Assembly (NCBI RefSeq): GCF_010078385.1
Contig: NZ_SIJC01000005.1
Coordinates: 1 to 64,000 of the forward strand
DNA from: Chengkuizengella sediminis
Lineage (GTDB): Bacteria; Bacillota; Bacilli; Paenibacillales; KCTC-33759
DNA length: 64,000 nt
Reading direction: 5' to 3'
Shown: in pieces, positions 34,977 to 43,740 of the stretch
Numbering within the stretch: position 1 is the stretch's first letter
Layout: every line of letters begins with the position of its first letter
Position numbers and translations under genes: made by a program
The notes under the pieces: generated by a model
Told to the model about the DNA's origin: nothing
The model's input: only the letters and a program-made list of their open reading frames with translations
The model's database searches: none

Positions 34977-36995
34977 TTAAACAGATAATTCTGTATTACT
35001 TACTGTTCCATTTTTCATTTTTTTGTATTTATAGATGAAATAAATCAGCGTTAACACACTGAATATACTAATGAAGCTAAGTTGTACAATTGCAGCTTCC
35101 TGCCATATCACTGAATAATTAACCCCACCTGAAATAATTTCTTTAAACCCAGTAACTGAATAAGTCATAGGCAACCAAGTACTTATTGTTTGTAGTGAAC
35201 TTGGAATTAATTCTAATGGGAATGTTCCAGCACTTGTGGTTAATTGTAATATTAATAAAACAATAGCTACAAATCGACCAGCATCATGTAATACCGTAAC
35301 TAAAAATTGTATAAGTGACATGTAAGTCAAACTTGTTAATATACTATACATATAAAATAAAGGTATACTCTGCACTTCCACATTCAAACCATATATTAGA
35401 ACGGATACAGCTACGATTGCTTGTAAAATGACTATAAATGATACAAGAACCGTTTTGCTAAAGTACCAACTAAAACCTGAAGATGGTGATAAAGCTGGTT
35501 CACGAATAGGGATAACAATTGTAAGTAATAAACACCCAACAAACAATCCTAGGGATAAGAAATAAGGTGTAAATCCAGTCCCATAATTCGGAACTTCAGT
35601 ATACTTTTCCTCTACAATTTGAATTGGACTTGCAAACATTTGATACAAGCTTTCAGTTCCCTGTATTTTAGAAGTTTCAGTTGCGGCTTCATTTAATTTC
35701 GTGGATAGTTCACCACTACCACCAACGAGTGAATTCACACCATCTTCGAGTTGCACTGATCCATCCGCTAATAGAAAACTGTTATCTGAAAATTGATTGA
35801 TTCCGCTGGACATTTCAGTTAATCCACTATCTAATTTTCCACTACCTTCAACTAAGAGCAACACCCCTGCATCTAATTGCTCCACACCATTTTTTGCTTC
35901 TGTTAGTTTTTCAGATACAAGATTCATGCCACCAACTAATTCTTCCTGTCCATTTACTAATTTATCAACTTCTTCTGTAATTAACTTTTGCCCTTCCGAG
36001 GATTTCTTTATCCCAAGAGCTAACTCTTCACTTGATTGTAATAACATCTGTATAGATGGATCCTTTGCTAGCTGTGGATTCAAATCTACAACCTGCTGCA
36101 ACCCTTGCGCTAAGCTAGTTGCTCCCTCCGATAATTGAATTGCAGCCTTAGAGGACTCATCTAAAACTTCCTCTAATGCTTTCGTACCTGTTAAGGATTG
36201 ATTTAATCCAATTGTAAGATCCTTCTGTCCTTGTTCAAGTTGAGTCATTCCATTATTGAAGGAGGTAGTATTATCTTTTAATTCGTTTAACCCACCCCTT
36301 AACTCTTTGGAGCCAACCACTAAACTTGTCATGCCAGTTTTCAAGTCTATGGTTGCATTCGCTAAATCAGATAAATTCATATTAACTTCTGATACACCGT
36401 CAGAAATTTCTAAACTTCCGTCTGTGATAGAGGTTGCTCCATCTGCGGCTGTATTTAAACCATCTGACAGATCAACAATATTTTCATAAACAGTCTCAGC
36501 ATAGGCTTCCGTTAACTTATTAGAGAGCTCTGTCTGAATGCTCTCAATTGCTGTCTTCCCTATTTGAGAAGATAAAAAGTTATAACTTTCGTTCGGTACA
36601 AAGATTAACTCAGCTTGCATCGGTTCATCTTCCACAATGGTTGTTGCCTTTGACGAAAAATCACTAGGGATTTTTACCGCCATATATAACTCATTATTCC
36701 CTAATCTTTGCTCAGCCTCTTCCTCACTAATAAATTCCCATTTAAAAGAATCATTTTCTCTAAGTTCATCAATAAAGTCTTCACCGATATTTATTTCTTC
36801 TCCATTTAACTCAGAACCCTCGTCTAAATTTACTACGGCAACTGGCAGTTGATCCATTTTTGAATAAGGATCCCAAAAGGTCCAAAGAAACATAAAACTA
36901 TACAATAATGGGATAAATAGTACTGCCAAAACGGGAATCAATACTTTTTTATTTTTTAAAATTGATAAAAATTCATTCTTTGTTGATTTTGTCAT
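34977..36995 (-). CDS. YhgE/Pip family membrane protein (ABC-2 type permease fold)
   Basis: A 672-residue protein. The N-terminal helix (about residues 18-42, LIPVLAVLFIPLLYSFMFLW) and the PVAVVNLDEGSE segment are typical of YhgE/Pip proteins. The extracellular middle (about 180-455) consists of repeated heptad units (TKMELEDG-like, SEGATSLAQGLQ, SGKLDSGLTEMSSG), and five or six helices end the protein. Family members include phage-infection receptor Pip and are thought to be transport components. Same-strand TetR gene upstream (37134) and shared 27-bp operators suggest it is the regulated target. The start is uncertain: ATG at 36995 or GTG at 37007. Confidence 0.8.
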   Translation of the reverse strand: MTKSTKNEFLSILKNKKVLIPVLAVLFIPLLYSFMFLWTFWDPYSKMDQLPVAVVNLDEGSELNGEEINIGEDFIDELRENDSFKWEFISEEEAEQRLGNNELYMAVKIPSDFSSKATTIVEDEPMQAELIFVPNESYNFLSSQIGKTAIESIQTELSNKLTEAYAETVYENIVDLSDGLNTAADGATSITDGSLEISDGVSEVNMNLSDLANATIDLKTGMTSLVVGSKELRGGLNELKDNTTSFNNGMTQLEQGQKDLTIGLNQSLTGTKALEEVLDESSKAAIQLSEGATSLAQGLQQVVDLNPQLAKDPSIQMLLQSSEELALGIKKSSEGQKLITEEVDKLVNGQEELVGGMNLVSEKLTEAKNGVEQLDAGVLLLVEGSGKLDSGLTEMSSGINQFSDNSFLLADGSVQLEDGVNSLVGGSGELSTKLNEAATETSKIQGTESLYQMFASPIQIVEEKYTEVPNYGTGFTPYFLSLGLFVGCLLLTIVIPIREPALSPSSGFSWYFSKTVLVSFIVILQAIVAVSVLIYGLNVEVQSIPLFYMYSILTSLTYMSLIQFLVTVLHDAGRFVAIVLLILQLTTSAGTFPLELIPSSLQTISTWLPMTYSVTGFKEIISGGVNYSVIWQEAAIVQLSFISIFSVLTLIYFIYKYKKMKNGTVSNTELSV

Positions 36996-37021
36996 TCTCC
37001 AATCCACCCCTGTTGATCGTT

Positions 37022-37048
37022 TTGACCGAAACGTTCATTTAGTCATTT
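37022..37048 (+). promoter_or_regulatory. TetR operator copy 1, upstream of the YhgE-like gene
   Basis: The 27-base sequence starting TTGACCGAAA and ending TAGTCATTT recurs with the same spacing and inverted orientation at 37737-37763, upstream of tetR. The outer blocks match exactly while the eight central bases vary. TGAC and GTCA form inverted half-sites, as expected for a TetR dimer site. Confidence 0.6.
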
Positions 37049-37133
37049 CTTTGCAAAAAAAAATCTTTTTTTTTTATAAATAAATTTTTATGCTCGAAAG
37101 GTTGCAAATATACATTTTGTTCATTCTGTTTTT

Positions 37134-37712
37134 TTAATTTTGCAAACCTTCAACTAAATATAACTGAAACAACTTTGATATTTCTTCATTTGTTAACGGC
37201 TCGTGTCTCTTTTCCCAATCAGATATAAACGTAACATACAATTTTAAAATCACGAAAGCGGTAATTTCAGGATCACATTCCTTCATTTCACCATTTTCCA
37301 CAGCACGTTCTACTTGCTTTTTAATGAAAGCTAACATCACGTTTTCCATCTTTTTCATAGCTTCCTTAGCAGCAGGTGTGCCCATTTCTCTAATTTCAAA
37401 AGATAGCTTTATCGTAAGTTCGTGAGATCTCCGAAAATCTAACATATTGTACAAAACGGTATGCAGGTTTTCAAAAAATGAAATATCTGACCTTATTGAT
37501 TTTTGCGCAACAATGCTCATTTCATCTATTAATTGTGTTAGAATTTCATTAAATAATTCCTCTTTATTTGTAAATAAAGTATAAATAGTTCCTTTAGCTA
37601 CACCAGCAATTTTTGCGATTTGATCCATCGTTGTCGCTTTATATCCAAATACTGAAAATGATTTGCTTGCAGCATCCAAAATCTGCTTCTTTTTTTCTAT
37701 ACTCACTTTCAA
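37134..37712 (-). CDS. TetR/AcrR family regulator
   Basis: A 192-residue repressor. The HTH region is KKQILDAASKSFSVFGYKATTMDQIAKIAGVAKGTIYTLF-type (split here: TTMDQIAKIAGVAKGTIYTL, the recognition helix), with an unrecognised ligand domain. The YhgE-like gene lies downstream in the same direction after 138 bases. Identical-sided 27-base sites precede both genes, so the protein probably represses itself and the YhgE-like exporter. Confidence 0.85.
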   Translation of the reverse strand: MKVSIEKKKQILDAASKSFSVFGYKATTMDQIAKIAGVAKGTIYTLFTNKEELFNEILTQLIDEMSIVAQKSIRSDISFFENLHTVLYNMLDFRRSHELTIKLSFEIREMGTPAAKEAMKKMENVMLAFIKKQVERAVENGEMKECDPEITAFVILKLYVTFISDWEKRHEPLTNEEISKLFQLYLVEGLQN

Positions 37713-37736
37713 TCACCGCCTATGAAAAAAATAAAT

Positions 37737-37763
37737 AAATGACTATTTTTTGATTTCGGTCAA
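37737..37763 (-). promoter_or_regulatory. TetR operator copy 2, upstream of tetR
   Basis: On the minus strand this reads TTGACC, GAAA, a variable centre, then TAGTCATTT, matching copy 1 at 37022-37048. TTGACC also works as a -35 hexamer with ATTTAT 17 bases downstream, so a bound repressor would cover the promoter of tetR. Confidence 0.6.
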
Positions 37764-37819
37764 TTTTACATGAAATAACTTTACTACGATTTTTAATGAA
37801 AAGCAAGCATTGTTTTATT

Positions 37820-38353
37820 TCACCCGAAAAAGGCCATGCCAACTAGTCCTGACAATACAATGATTAATAATGGATGTTTTTGGTGGTGTATTAATAAATA
37901 AAGTGCCATCACAAATATAAACAAATTAACAACTAGATCCCATGAGAAGTTCGAGAAGAACGTTGTATTTGTTGCCATAATCAAAGCTGCAAATATAATT
38001 AAAGCTGTGATCACTGGTCTAAGACCATAAAATATCGATTTCACAATCTCATGATGAAACACTTTGTATAACAAGGATGCGATCAAAATCATGATCATTA
38101 AGGATGGAAGTAACATGCCCAAGGTTGCGACTATTGCTCCCCATATATCTAAAACACTATAACCAATATAAGTTGCTGTATTAATCGCAATTGGACCTGG
38201 AGACATGCCTGCTATTGCAATGGCTTTTACAAATTGAGCCTCATTCATCCATTCATGAATGGAAACTTCATGTTCTATGACAGGAATCATGGCATATCCT
38301 CCGCCAAACGAAACAAATCCAATCTTCATAAACGTCCAAAATAAATCCCACAT
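37820..38353 (-). CDS. Chromate transporter, half-size subunit
   Basis: A 177-residue membrane protein of the CHR family, short form. It carries the signature FVSFGGGYAMIPVIEHEV and SPGPIAINTATYIGYSVL, and about six helices. Short CHR proteins work in pairs to export chromate, usually in proton exchange; some move sulfate-like anions. It starts two bases after the stop of the partner gene at 38356. Confidence 0.85.
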   Translation of the reverse strand: MWDLFWTFMKIGFVSFGGGYAMIPVIEHEVSIHEWMNEAQFVKAIAIAGMSPGPIAINTATYIGYSVLDIWGAIVATLGMLLPSLMIMILIASLLYKVFHHEIVKSIFYGLRPVITALIIFAALIMATNTTFFSNFSWDLVVNLFIFVMALYLLIHHQKHPLLIIVLSGLVGMAFFG

Positions 38354-38355
38354 CG

Positions 38356-39003
38356 TTAAATCCCGTCTCCCATGTAATAATCTGTATATTTGTATTGTTC
38401 ATTGGATTTTTGATCGATTGTTACATTTTTAATAAATCCTAGATGAGTTTTCACTTTCATAATCAATATGCCTGCAAATCCTCCTGCAACAATAACGATC
38501 ATCGGAGGAACTTTTAAATAAATGAGCAAAAATAAAGTGATTATTAATGTAAAAAAAGTGCTTTTATCATAGATTGATGTTTTTGCCATTTTATAAGCTG
38601 CATAGGATACCAAGGCTATAATTGCAATTTGAATGCCCTTAAATGCTGCATTTACCTTTTCATTGTCATTAAAATAAGAAAAAAACAACCCTAATACAAA
38701 TATAATTAAAAACGTTGGGAGAGTCATGCCCACGACCGCTGCTATCGACCCTCTGATGCCATATAATCGGTAACCTATAAAGGTTGCTGCATTTATCCCT
38801 ATGCCACCAGGAGCTGAGCCAGATATGGATAACACATCACTCATTTCTGATTCATTCAACCATTTTCTGTTGCCTACTATTTCTCTTTCTATCGCTGGGA
38901 TCATAGCATAACCACCGCCAAAAGTGATCGGACTAATTTTTAGAAAAGAAAGTAAAATGTCTATGACAAGTCTAGCACCTTTTTGATTGTGTTTTTCTTG
39001 CAT
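38356..39003 (-). CDS. Chromate transporter, half-size partner subunit
   Basis: A 215-residue CHR-family protein with the motif TFGGGYAMIPAIEREI and SGSAPGGIGINAATFIGYRL, and a C-terminal soluble tail missing from its partner. The two half-size genes are arranged like heterodimeric ChrA pairs. The ATG follows AAGGGGAC. A third, full-length CHR gene lies nearby at 40308. Confidence 0.85.
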   Translation of the reverse strand: MQEKHNQKGARLVIDILLSFLKISPITFGGGYAMIPAIEREIVGNRKWLNESEMSDVLSISGSAPGGIGINAATFIGYRLYGIRGSIAAVVGMTLPTFLIIFVLGLFFSYFNDNEKVNAAFKGIQIAIIALVSYAAYKMAKTSIYDKSTFFTLIITLFLLIYLKVPPMIVIVAGGFAGILIMKVKTHLGFIKNVTIDQKSNEQYKYTDYYMGDGI

Positions 39004-39106
39004 ATGCCTGTCCCCTTAGAGTATCGTTGATTTCCATTATACATTTAATCTAACATAAATGTGAAGAACTCCATAAAAAATGAGTACAAGAACAAATACT
39101 ATGTAT

Positions 39107-39142
39107 GAAAAAACCGTTCATGTTATACATGAACAGTTTTTT
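39107..39142. terminator. Terminator hairpin overlapping the GH15 stop codon
   Basis: The hairpin (39113-39122 with 39128-39137 plus flanking A/T runs) has the UAA stop of the GH15 gene in its loop. On the minus strand it is followed by TTTTTTC; on the plus strand by TTTTTTT, so it can act both ways. Confidence 0.75.
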
Positions 39143-40178
39143 TGGCTAAAGCTTCTTTTGCTAATATATACATTGAGCAGCTCCATCCCAATGGAGTATT
39201 CGGATTGGGGGTCCGTGTGCCTGAATAATATAACTCTGGAATCACTCCCGGTTCAATCATAATCTCCTCTGTTTTTTGTACATATTCAATCGCTTTTTCA
39301 ATATGTCCTAATTCCAGATGACATAATGCTAACCAGGGTAATCCAAAACACCATTCGGCTTCAGAACCTTTGTAAAACCCTCTTGGTTTCTCACGGCCAT
39401 GTTTTTGTTCAAGTGTACTATAGTAACTATCTCCTGCATATCGGATAACACCGTTTTCACGAAGTAGAGACTCTTCCACCTTTGACACGATGACCTCCCC
39501 CATCAAACCATTTATGATTCGATATGGATATACAAGACTTAATTGGGCTAGATCGATTGCTTTATCAGCACTTTCACGTGGGTAAAGCTCAAATAAAGAC
39601 TTAAAACCATTTTCTATCAATTTAGATGGGATATCCACAATTTTATCAATTGACTTTAATCCTGCTAAACATGCACCTAATGAGGAAGCATGAATTTCTC
39701 GCCATTCCTCCCACATCCCGTTATCTGGATCATGCCAATACTCAACATTTTCTAAATAATAAACTAACTTTTGTAATATTTCCAAATCCTTCTGATCACG
39801 TATCATTCCCTTGTCATGCTGGATACCTAATCCAATTCCAAACAAAAAGGCTCCAATCATGTCATGCTGAACGTGTCCCCATGCTTCGTCATGTATTTCT
39901 TTAACCTCATCAGCACTGTAACGAGCGTGAATGTATTCCCAGACCCATTTTGGTTTGTTTTCTAATAAAATGTCTATTTTCCATTCGTATTCTTTGAATA
40001 AATCCAATATGCGAAAATACGTTTTTTCATACCATTCATTATCTTTATTTACAAAAGGGAGTGAGATATACACGTTATCGCGAATCCATACATATTTATA
40101 AAAATTTGATGGACTCGCGATATATAAACCGTGAGGCTGACGAAGTTTGTCTAACACCTGATAACTTTCCTGCAACAT
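39123..40178 (-). CDS. Glycoside hydrolase family 15-like protein
   Basis: A 351-residue alpha/alpha-barrel protein resembling GH15 glucoamylase/glucodextranase catalytic domains. Visible family features are YVWIRDNVY near the N-terminus, the acid region MWEEWREIHASSLG, and the C-terminal PELYYSGTRTPNPNTPLGWS. There is no signal peptide, so it acts inside the cell, perhaps on trehalose-like or glycogen-like glucans. The ATG at 40178 is eight bases after GAGGAGG; a TTG at 40199 precedes that site and is unlikely. The stop lies inside the terminator hairpin. Confidence 0.75.
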   Translation of the reverse strand: MLQESYQVLDKLRQPHGLYIASPSNFYKYVWIRDNVYISLPFVNKDNEWYEKTYFRILDLFKEYEWKIDILLENKPKWVWEYIHARYSADEVKEIHDEAWGHVQHDMIGAFLFGIGLGIQHDKGMIRDQKDLEILQKLVYYLENVEYWHDPDNGMWEEWREIHASSLGACLAGLKSIDKIVDIPSKLIENGFKSLFELYPRESADKAIDLAQLSLVYPYRIINGLMGEVIVSKVEESLLRENGVIRYAGDSYYSTLEQKHGREKPRGFYKGSEAEWCFGLPWLALCHLELGHIEKAIEYVQKTEEIMIEPGVIPELYYSGTRTPNPNTPLGWSCSMYILAKEALAKKTVHV

Positions 40179-40307
40179 CACGGATTCCTCCTCTTTCAAA
40201 AGGGTAATACATACTATGCATCCCTACTGAGAAGGTGATTGAATCCCAAATTTAGAGTCATATGTCATGGGTGGCATTCACCTAACATAAGCATAAAAAC
40301 CTATAAT

Positions 40308-41516
40308 TTAAGTTAACCATCCTATGATACTACCACCGATTGCAGAAACGACGACCACCATCCAAGGAGGAAGTTTCCATAACATTAATAAACTAAAGGT
40401 TATAATCACTAATACAAAATCATAAACATTATTCACTGAGCTAGTCCAAACAGGATCATATAACGCTGCTAATAAAATACCTACAACAGCTGCATTGATA
40501 CCCAATATTGCAGACTGAAAGTGTTGTTTTTGACGAATCACATTCCAAAAAGGAATAACACCAATCACAAGTAAAAAAGAGGGTAGAAAAATAGCGATTA
40601 CAGCAATTAAAGCAATGAACATAGCGTTCATACTCGTATCCATCACTGCACCCAAGTAAGCTGAAAATGTAAATAAAGGACCAGGAACTGCTTGCGTTGC
40701 TCCATATCCAGCTATAAACTGGTCATTTGTAACCCAACCTGGATTGACAACTTCACTTTGTAACAAAGGTAACACAACATGTCCACCACCAAATACTAAA
40801 GAACCTACACGATAAAAGCTATCAAATAATGATAATAAAAATGTAGGGTAAATCACTGTTAATATGGGCAGTAATATAAGCAACCCAGCAAAAATAACAA
40901 GTGAAATGACAGCAGTAGATTTACGTACAGGGATATGGATGTTAGTTGATGGACTTTGTCCAGCCTTCGAGAGGAAAAACCATCCAATAAACCCTGCTAA
41001 AACAATAACCATTACTTGAGTAAACACAAAAGAAAAAATAAGTGAAACAATGGCTGCTACGATAGCAATCGTACCTTTCATTCGATCCGCTGCATGAGAT
41101 TTCATCATTCCCCACACTGCTTGAGCTACGATTGCAACTGCAACTAATTTCAATCCGTGTAACCAGCCTTGATTTGCTAAATCAAATCCGCCCACTGCAT
41201 AAGCAAAAATAATTAACGCAATAACAGAAGGCATTGTAAATCCAATCCAAGCTGCAATCGAACCTAAAACCCCCGCACGTAATAATCCGATTCCTATCCC
41301 TACCTGACTACTTGCGGGACCAGGTAGAAATTGACACAATGCAACTAAATCTACGTATGTTTTTTCATCTAACCACTTTAGCCGTTTCACATAAGTTTCA
41401 CGAAAATATCCTAAATGTGCTATAGGACCTCCAAATGAAGTGAGTCCTAATTTCAACGCTGTCCAAAACACTTCAAATATAGATCCTCTTTTGATTTCTT
41501 CTGTTGAAGTAGACAT
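40308..41516 (-). CDS. chrA: Full-length chromate transporter (ChrA)
   Basis: A 402-residue, two-domain CHR protein. The first half has LTSFGGPIAHLGYFRE and FLPGPASSQVGIGIG, the second half VFGGGHVVLPLL and AVPGPLFTFSAYLGA. This is the long form that exports chromate by itself. It is separate from the half-size pair at 37820-39003 by the GH15 gene. The ATG follows TGGGAGG. Confidence 0.85.
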   Translation of the reverse strand: MSTSTEEIKRGSIFEVFWTALKLGLTSFGGPIAHLGYFRETYVKRLKWLDEKTYVDLVALCQFLPGPASSQVGIGIGLLRAGVLGSIAAWIGFTMPSVIALIIFAYAVGGFDLANQGWLHGLKLVAVAIVAQAVWGMMKSHAADRMKGTIAIVAAIVSLIFSFVFTQVMVIVLAGFIGWFFLSKAGQSPSTNIHIPVRKSTAVISLVIFAGLLILLPILTVIYPTFLLSLFDSFYRVGSLVFGGGHVVLPLLQSEVVNPGWVTNDQFIAGYGATQAVPGPLFTFSAYLGAVMDTSMNAMFIALIAVIAIFLPSFLLVIGVIPFWNVIRQKQHFQSAILGINAAVVGILLAALYDPVWTSSVNNVYDFVLVIITFSLLMLWKLPPWMVVVVSAIGGSIIGWLT

Positions 41517-41572
41517 CTATTACCTCCCATAATCTGATGTAAAGAGTTTAGTATTTTATAAGAGCAATATCT

Positions 41573-42082
41573 TTATTGTATCCGTTCATATGTAATAAAA
41601 TAATAGTCGTAAGGATTTTTTTCATCCTTTATCCCCTTAACTTTATTTGTTTGTTCCCATATCTTTTCATCAATTTCAGGAAAGTAAGAATCTCCATCAA
41701 AAACATGTTCAATTTGGGTGACATATAACTTATTGACATAGGGCAGTAAAAGCTTATAAATTTCAGAACCTCCAATGACAAAGTTCTCTTCATCATTACA
41801 CTGGCCTAATGCATCTTCTATCGTATTTACAACGATACATCCTTCTGCTTTGTAGTTTTTATTTTGAGTTAATATAATATTTTTGCGTTTTGGGAGTGGT
41901 CTTCCGATTGATTCATATGTTTTTCTACCCATTAACACGGGATGCTGTAATGTTGTTTTTTTGAAGAACGCTAAGTCACCTGGCAAATACCAAGGAAGTT
42001 TATTATCCTTGCCTATTAATCGATTTTGATCCATAGCAAAAATAATCGATAGATTTTTTTTCATCTCATTTGACTTCATCAT
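41573..42082 (-). CDS. folA: Dihydrofolate reductase
   Basis: A 169-residue enzyme that reduces dihydrofolate to tetrahydrofolate with NADPH. The family pattern is clear: IFAMDQNRLIGKDNKLPWYLPGDLAFFKKTT with catalytic Asp, GRKTYESIGRPLPKR for NADPH, and FVIGGSEIYKL. It has an AAAGGAGG ribosome site six bases before the ATG and follows thyA by 33 bases. The pairing regenerates tetrahydrofolate consumed by thymidylate synthesis. Confidence 0.95.
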   Translation of the reverse strand: MMKSNEMKKNLSIIFAMDQNRLIGKDNKLPWYLPGDLAFFKKTTLQHPVLMGRKTYESIGRPLPKRKNIILTQNKNYKAEGCIVVNTIEDALGQCNDEENFVIGGSEIYKLLLPYVNKLYVTQIEHVFDGDSYFPEIDEKIWEQTNKVKGIKDEKNPYDYYFITYERIQ

Positions 42083-42115
42083 CTTTAACCTCCTTTATAT
42101 TTTTAAAAGTTCTAG

Positions 42116-42910
42116 TTAAATAGCTACTTCTCCTTTAATATGTGGATGCGGATCATAGTTCGTAATTTCAAAGTCCTCAAACTTATATTCAAATATAGAT
42201 GCTGGCTTACGTTTAATGATTAACCGAGGTAATTCTCTAGGTTCACGAGTCATTTGCAGTTTCGCTTGTTCTAAGTGATTGGAGTATAAATGTACATCTC
42301 CACCCGTAAATATTAACTCTCCTACTTCCAAATCGCATTGTTGTGCAACCATATAAGTTAAGAGTGCATAACTAGTAATGTTAAAAGGCAAACCTAAAAA
42401 TGTATCTACCGAACGTTGCTGCCACATACATGATAATTTACCATCTGCTACATAGAATTGAAAAGCATAGTGACATGGTGGCAGTTTCATATTGTTTATT
42501 TCCCCCACATTCCATGCATTTACAATCAAACGTCTGGAATCAGGATTTTCTTTAATTTGATTCACGACTTGTTCTATCTGATCTACAAACTTACCATCCT
42601 TCGTTTCCCATTTTCTCCATTGAGAACCGTAAACAGGACCTAAATCTCCGTTCTCATCCGCCCATTCATCCCAAATAGACACACCATTATCCTTTAAATA
42701 TTGAATATTCGTATCTCCTTTTAAAAACCACAATAATTCATGGATGATTGAACGTGTATGACATTTTTTTGTTGTTAATAGAGGAAAACCCGCTTGTAAA
42801 TCAAAACGTAACTGTCTGCCAAATACGGAGATAGTGCCTGTACCTGTACGATCCTCTTTTTGTATCCCATTTTCCAAAATATCTTCTAGTAAGTCTAAAT
42901 ATTGACGCAT
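42116..42910 (-). CDS. thyA: Thymidylate synthase (ThyA type)
   Basis: A 264-residue enzyme converting dUMP to dTMP using methylene-tetrahydrofolate. The catalytic Cys lies in [12 protein letters not shown], with [14 protein letters not shown] and the C-terminal [10 protein letters not shown] typical of the short E. coli-type ThyA. It is first gene of a thyA-folA operon. GGAGGG lies just upstream of the ATG. Confidence 0.95.
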   Translation of the reverse strand: MRQYLDLLEDILENGIQKEDRTGTGTISVFGRQLRFDLQAGFPLLTTKKCHTRSIIHELLWFLKGDTNIQYLKDNGVSIWDEWADENGDLGPVYGSQWRKWETKDGKFVDQIEQVVNQIKENPDSRRLIVNAWNVGEINNMKLPPCHYAFQFYVADGKLSCMWQQRSVDTFLGLPFNITSYALLTYMVAQQCDLEVGELIFTGGDVHLYSNHLEQAKLQMTREPRELPRLIIKRKPASIFEYKFEDFEITNYDPHPHIKGEVAI

Positions 42911-43740
42911 AATATGTACCCTCCGAAATTTATTTCACCTTATTTATTTTCAATGATATCACCGAAAAAATCAATAAAAAGATGAAGCAAATAAATAACT
43001 ATTGTGGATAACGGATCATTCAATAGAATGGAATATATTGCTAAACTTCATTGATTATAATATTTTAGACAAAAAAAAGAGTAGAATAATTGCAATAACT
43101 TCTACTTCGTCTACTTTTACTAGTTTTATACTACATAAATACTATAATTTAGATCATTTTTACTATATAATCCATAATCTGCATATGTTATGGTAATATA
43201 TACATCATTCAAAATATAAATGATTGAATGTAAAGGGAATGGGAGATAAGACTAGTTATTAAGAAGGGAGGATTAGCGGTTTATTAGTCGTTGGTCACAG
43301 AAGAGTTAGTTATAATAAAAATAGGAAACGTTTTCAAATATATAAAAATGAAAAAAAGATTAAACTTTTCCTTTTAAAAAAATAAGTATTTTACTTTGAA
43401 TTTTATTAATGATATTGCTAGTGTTACTTAGATTCATGTTTGAACAATACATAAATGAAATTAGAATCAAAACTAATTCTCTTTTAATTTTTTAATACGT
43501 GTTTTAATCTACTATTTGTGTTGTTTGATATGTTTTATGTAATACGAGTCAAAAAATTTAAAGTTTATGCAATTGATTTTATATTGATTAAAACAATCAA
43601 TCACATTATTAATAGGCCACCTTAAAATTATTATGAGCATTTATAGTAATTCTACAAGAGTTGAAAAAATCCTTTTATTTGAAAAAAAATTTAATTTTTT
43701 TAACATGGTAGACATTTTAATATGACTCGGAGGAGAAAAT
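42911..43740. other. 830-base AT-rich gap with a possible cre site
   Basis: I see no convincing gene here; the 64-codon frame at 43002 lacks a ribosome site and coding-like composition. The gap separates the divergent thyA and CAP/CBM genes. AGGAAACGTTTTCA at 43323-43336 matches the catabolite-response element pattern at 13 of 14 positions, about 400 bases before the CAP/CBM gene. A small inverted repeat ATTGATT/AATCAAT lies near 43585-43603. The region is probably the long upstream regulatory sequence of the surface-protein gene. Confidence 0.35.

Noticed and set aside
43002-43196. 64-codon frame between thyA and the CAP/CBM gene.
   Set aside because: No ribosome site, low-complexity composition and no similarity to neighbours.
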